This document shows positions 5,520 to 7,669 of a stretch of DNA of 7,669 bases, piece by piece; the first letter of the stretch is position 1; each line of letters begins with the position of its first letter. This stretch comes from Bacteroidales bacterium. Lineage in GTDB: Bacteria; Bacteroidota; Bacteroidia; Bacteroidales; UBA3824. The DNA is taken from positions 1 to 7,669 of the forward strand of contig JAGCNK010000202.1 of the NCBI GenBank assembly GCA_017645985.1, in the 5' to 3' direction. The notes under the pieces were generated by a model that had not been told where the DNA came from, made no database searches, and saw nothing but the letters and a program-made list of their open reading frames with translations. Made by a program: the position numbers and the translations under genes.

Positions 5520-7669
5520 ATGGAAGAAAAGAAGTCATCTTACAAATGGAAATTCTCCAAAATAGGCGGCGTTACCCGTGTGAGCATCGAATCGGGCGAC
5601 GATATTGCTCATTTGGACGAACTTGACGAAAAAATGTGGACAGTGCTCAGCTGCCCTACATCGGGTTTGGAGTTCGACGACAAGACCCTTGAAATGATCG
5701 ACGCCGACAAAGACGGCAAAATAAGAGTGCCCGACGTGGTAACCACCGCAAAATGGATTACCAACGTGATTACCGACAACAATCTGCTGCTAAAACACAA
5801 TTCGGAGATTAAGCTATCCGACATCAACCAAAACTCCGACGAGGGACAAAAACTCTACAAATCGGCAAAGCAGATTCTCGCCAACCTCCAAAAAGAGAAA
5901 GACTCTATCTCTATCGAAGACACCTCCGACACTATCGCCATTTTTGCAAAAACTCAGTTTAACGGCGACAGCATCATCACCGAAAAATCTACCGACAGCG
6001 AGACTCTCCAAAAAATAATTCACGCCATTATTGAAACCACTGGCTCTCAACAAGACCGCAGCGGCGAACCCGGCGTTGACAAAGACCTTGTGGAAAAATT
6101 CTATGCCGAATGTGCCGACTACGACGCTTGGCATTCGCAATCGATATCAAACGCTGCCTCTATCCTACCCTACGGCGGCGACACCGAGGCTGCTCTCAAT
6201 GCCTACAATGCTGTAAAAACCAAGGTAGACGACTATTTTGTACGCTGCAAAATGGTGGCTTTCAACAAAGACACTTGCAACGCCCTTGAAATTCAATTAG
6301 ACGAACTCACCAAAATATCTGGCGAAAACCTCGCCGACAATATCGACAAGATTGCCGCTTATCCCCTTGCCCGCATCACCGAAAATAATGTCCTCAACCT
6401 TACACAAGGCATCAACCCCGCTTGGCAGGGCAAGATGGCAGAGGTTAAACGCCTTATTTTCGACATCGATTTTGCTGGCAAAGAGCAGATTACCGAGGCT
6501 GAATGGAACTCCATAGCCGCCAAATTTGCCCCCTACACCGCTTGGAAGGCTGATAAGAAAGGCGCGTCGGTAGAATCGCTCGGCGATGACACTATTAAAC
6601 AGATTGTTGCCGAAAACCGCAAGCAGGATATTCTCGACCTCATCGACAAGGATGCCGCTCTTAAAGACGAATCGGATTCTATACTTTCGGTTGACAAATT
6701 GCTGCACCTCTGCCGCGATTTCCATATTTTCTTGCGCAACTTTGTAACATTCACCGACTTTTACGACCGCGAGTTCAAGGCTATTTTCCAAGCCGGCACA
6801 CTGTTTATCTACCAGCGTTCGTGCGACCTCTGTATCAAGGTGGCAGATATGGGCAAACACGGTGCTGATATTGTTTCGTCAGGCATTTACCTGCTATACT
6901 GCGACTGTGTAAACAAGGTGAAAAACAAGACAATGCAGATAGCCGCCGCTGTTACCGATGGCGACATCGACAACCTTATGCCCGGCAAGCACGCCATTTT
7001 CTACGACCGCGACGGTCTCGACTGGGACGCTACCGTTACCAAAATTATTGACAACCCGATTAGCATCCGTCAAGCATTCTGGACACCATACCGCAAGGTA
7101 AGCAAGTTTATCGAAGAGCAGGTAACCAAGTTTGCCGCCAGCAAAGACGAAAAAATGACTGGCGATACTCTCGGCAAAATTTCAGAAGCCGGCACAAAAC
7201 TCACCGAAAAACCTGCTGACGGAGCTACTCCTCCCGCCGACCCGCTGTTGAGCGAAAAGAAACAGGCGTTCGACATTGCCAAATTCTGCGGAATTTTTGC
7301 CGCTATCGGTATGGCTCTCGGTATGATTGGCACTTTCTTGGCTTCGGCTGCAACAGGTTTCTTGGCTCTGTCGATTCCAAAGATGATTTTGGCAATAATT
7401 GGAATCTTGCTGCTGATTTCAGGACCATCGATGTTTTTGGCTTGGCTCAAACTGCGCAAACGCAACCTCTCGCCTATCCTCAATGCCAACGGCTGGGCCC
7501 TGAACTCCGCCACCAAAGTTAACACGCTCTTTGGCGCAACATTTACGCAACTTGTAAAATTCCCAGTTATCGGTGTAAAAGACCCATTTGTAAAGAAAAA
7601 ATCAAAACTCCGTTTCCTCTGGTGGGGTCTTATAATACTTGCCATATTATTTATAATATGCTACTTAAA
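5520..7669 (+). CDS. Uncharacterised protein with EF-hand-like loop and C-terminal membrane helices (3' end outside window)
   Basis: The frame from the ATG at 5520 stays open for 716 codons to the window edge, ending mid-codon, so the stop is not seen. It begins MEEKKSSYKWKFSKIGGVTR. Residues 61-72 read DADKDGKIRVPD, with Asp at loop positions 1, 3, 5 and 12, Gly at 6 and Ile at 8, a full match to a calcium-binding EF-hand loop. The preceding LSCPTSGLEF (43-52) resembles, from memory, a widespread family of uncharacterised bacterial proteins. Residues 75-580 look soluble, mostly helical and charged, with no motif I recognise. Hydrophobic segments lie at about 589-618 and 622-642, followed by basic KLRKR (643-648), and a third starts near 699 after KKKSKLR (692-698). 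No signal peptide is present, so the large N-terminal part is probably cytoplasmic with a tail-type membrane anchor. The protein likely ends soon after the edge. The start is supported by the -7 element 22 nt upstream. It is divergent from the surface-protein gene; function unknown. Confidence 0.88.
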   Translation, partial: MEEKKSSYKWKFSKIGGVTRVSIESGDDIAHLDELDEKMWTVLSCPTSGLEFDDKTLEMIDADKDGKIRVPDVVTTAKWITNVITDNNLLLKHNSEIKLSDINQNSDEGQKLYKSAKQILANLQKEKDSISIEDTSDTIAIFAKTQFNGDSIITEKSTDSETLQKIIHAIIETTGSQQDRSGEPGVDKDLVEKFYAECADYDAWHSQSISNAASILPYGGDTEAALNAYNAVKTKVDDYFVRCKMVAFNKDTCNALEIQLDELTKISGENLADNIDKIAAYPLARITENNVLNLTQGINPAWQGKMAEVKRLIFDIDFAGKEQITEAEWNSIAAKFAPYTAWKADKKGASVESLGDDTIKQIVAENRKQDILDLIDKDAALKDESDSILSVDKLLHLCRDFHIFLRNFVTFTDFYDREFKAIFQAGTLFIYQRSCDLCIKVADMGKHGADIVSSGIYLLYCDCVNKVKNKTMQIAAAVTDGDIDNLMPGKHAIFYDRDGLDWDATVTKIIDNPISIRQAFWTPYRKVSKFIEEQVTKFAASKDEKMTGDTLGKISEAGTKLTEKPADGATPPADPLLSEKKQAFDIAKFCGIFAAIGMALGMIGTFLASAATGFLALSIPKMILAIIGILLLISGPSMFLAWLKLRKRNLSPILNANGWALNSATKVNTLFGATFTQLVKFPVIGVKDPFVKKKSKLRFLWWGLIILAILFIICYL

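Noticed and set aside
5814..6860. Minus-strand open frames at 5814-6140 and 6297-6860
   Set aside because: Both lie opposite the continuous plus-strand frame that begins at 5520, which has a promoter element, an EF-hand-like loop and membrane helices. The minus-strand translations show no recognisable domain.
7070..7645. Minus-strand open frame of 191 codons near the right edge
   Set aside because: It is antisense to the membrane-helix tail of the gene starting at 5520; the plus-strand frame explains the sequence better.

Overview
The window looks like a piece of a Bacteroidetes (probably Bacteroidales) chromosome. Three signs support this. The large secreted protein ends in a type IX secretion (Por) sorting domain, which is essentially confined to this phylum. 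A perfect copy of the Bacteroidetes -7 promoter element (TAnnTTTG) precedes one gene. That gene also starts after an A-rich leader with no Shine-Dalgarno. I cannot name a genus. No rRNA, tRNA, CRISPR array, IS element or phage gene is visible.

Layout: (1) 13-2132, plus strand, is the 3' part of a redox operon. It holds a small HdrC-like two-cluster ferredoxin subunit followed 2 nt later by a 591-aa membrane-anchored HdrD/EtfD-like iron-sulfur oxidoreductase. The ferredoxin subunit appears to have an in-frame TAA near its natural start. (2) 2145-2182 is a strong hairpin with A and T tracts on its two sides, placed to end transcription from both directions. (3) 2196-5282, minus strand, is a 1028-aa secreted surface protein with an apparent internal duplication, YDG/MBG-like modules and a C-terminal sorting domain. 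(4) 5283-5519 is an AT-rich divergent intergenic region with a candidate promoter for each flanking gene and a small dyad. (5) 5520 to the right edge, plus strand, is one long uninterrupted reading frame of 716 codons that leaves the window without a stop. It encodes an uncharacterised protein with an EF-hand-like loop near the N-terminus and two or three C-terminal membrane helices.

The two redox genes very likely act together: electrons would pass between a b-type-cytochrome-like membrane domain (menaquinone side) and cysteine-rich CCG domains on the cytoplasmic side, with the small dicluster protein as a relay. The surface protein and the C-terminally anchored protein are divergently transcribed. 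Nothing in their sequences links them functionally to each other or to the redox genes. I see no clear evidence of a wholly new multi-gene system. The best leads are the interrupted HdrC start and the uncharacterised EF-hand-like membrane protein.
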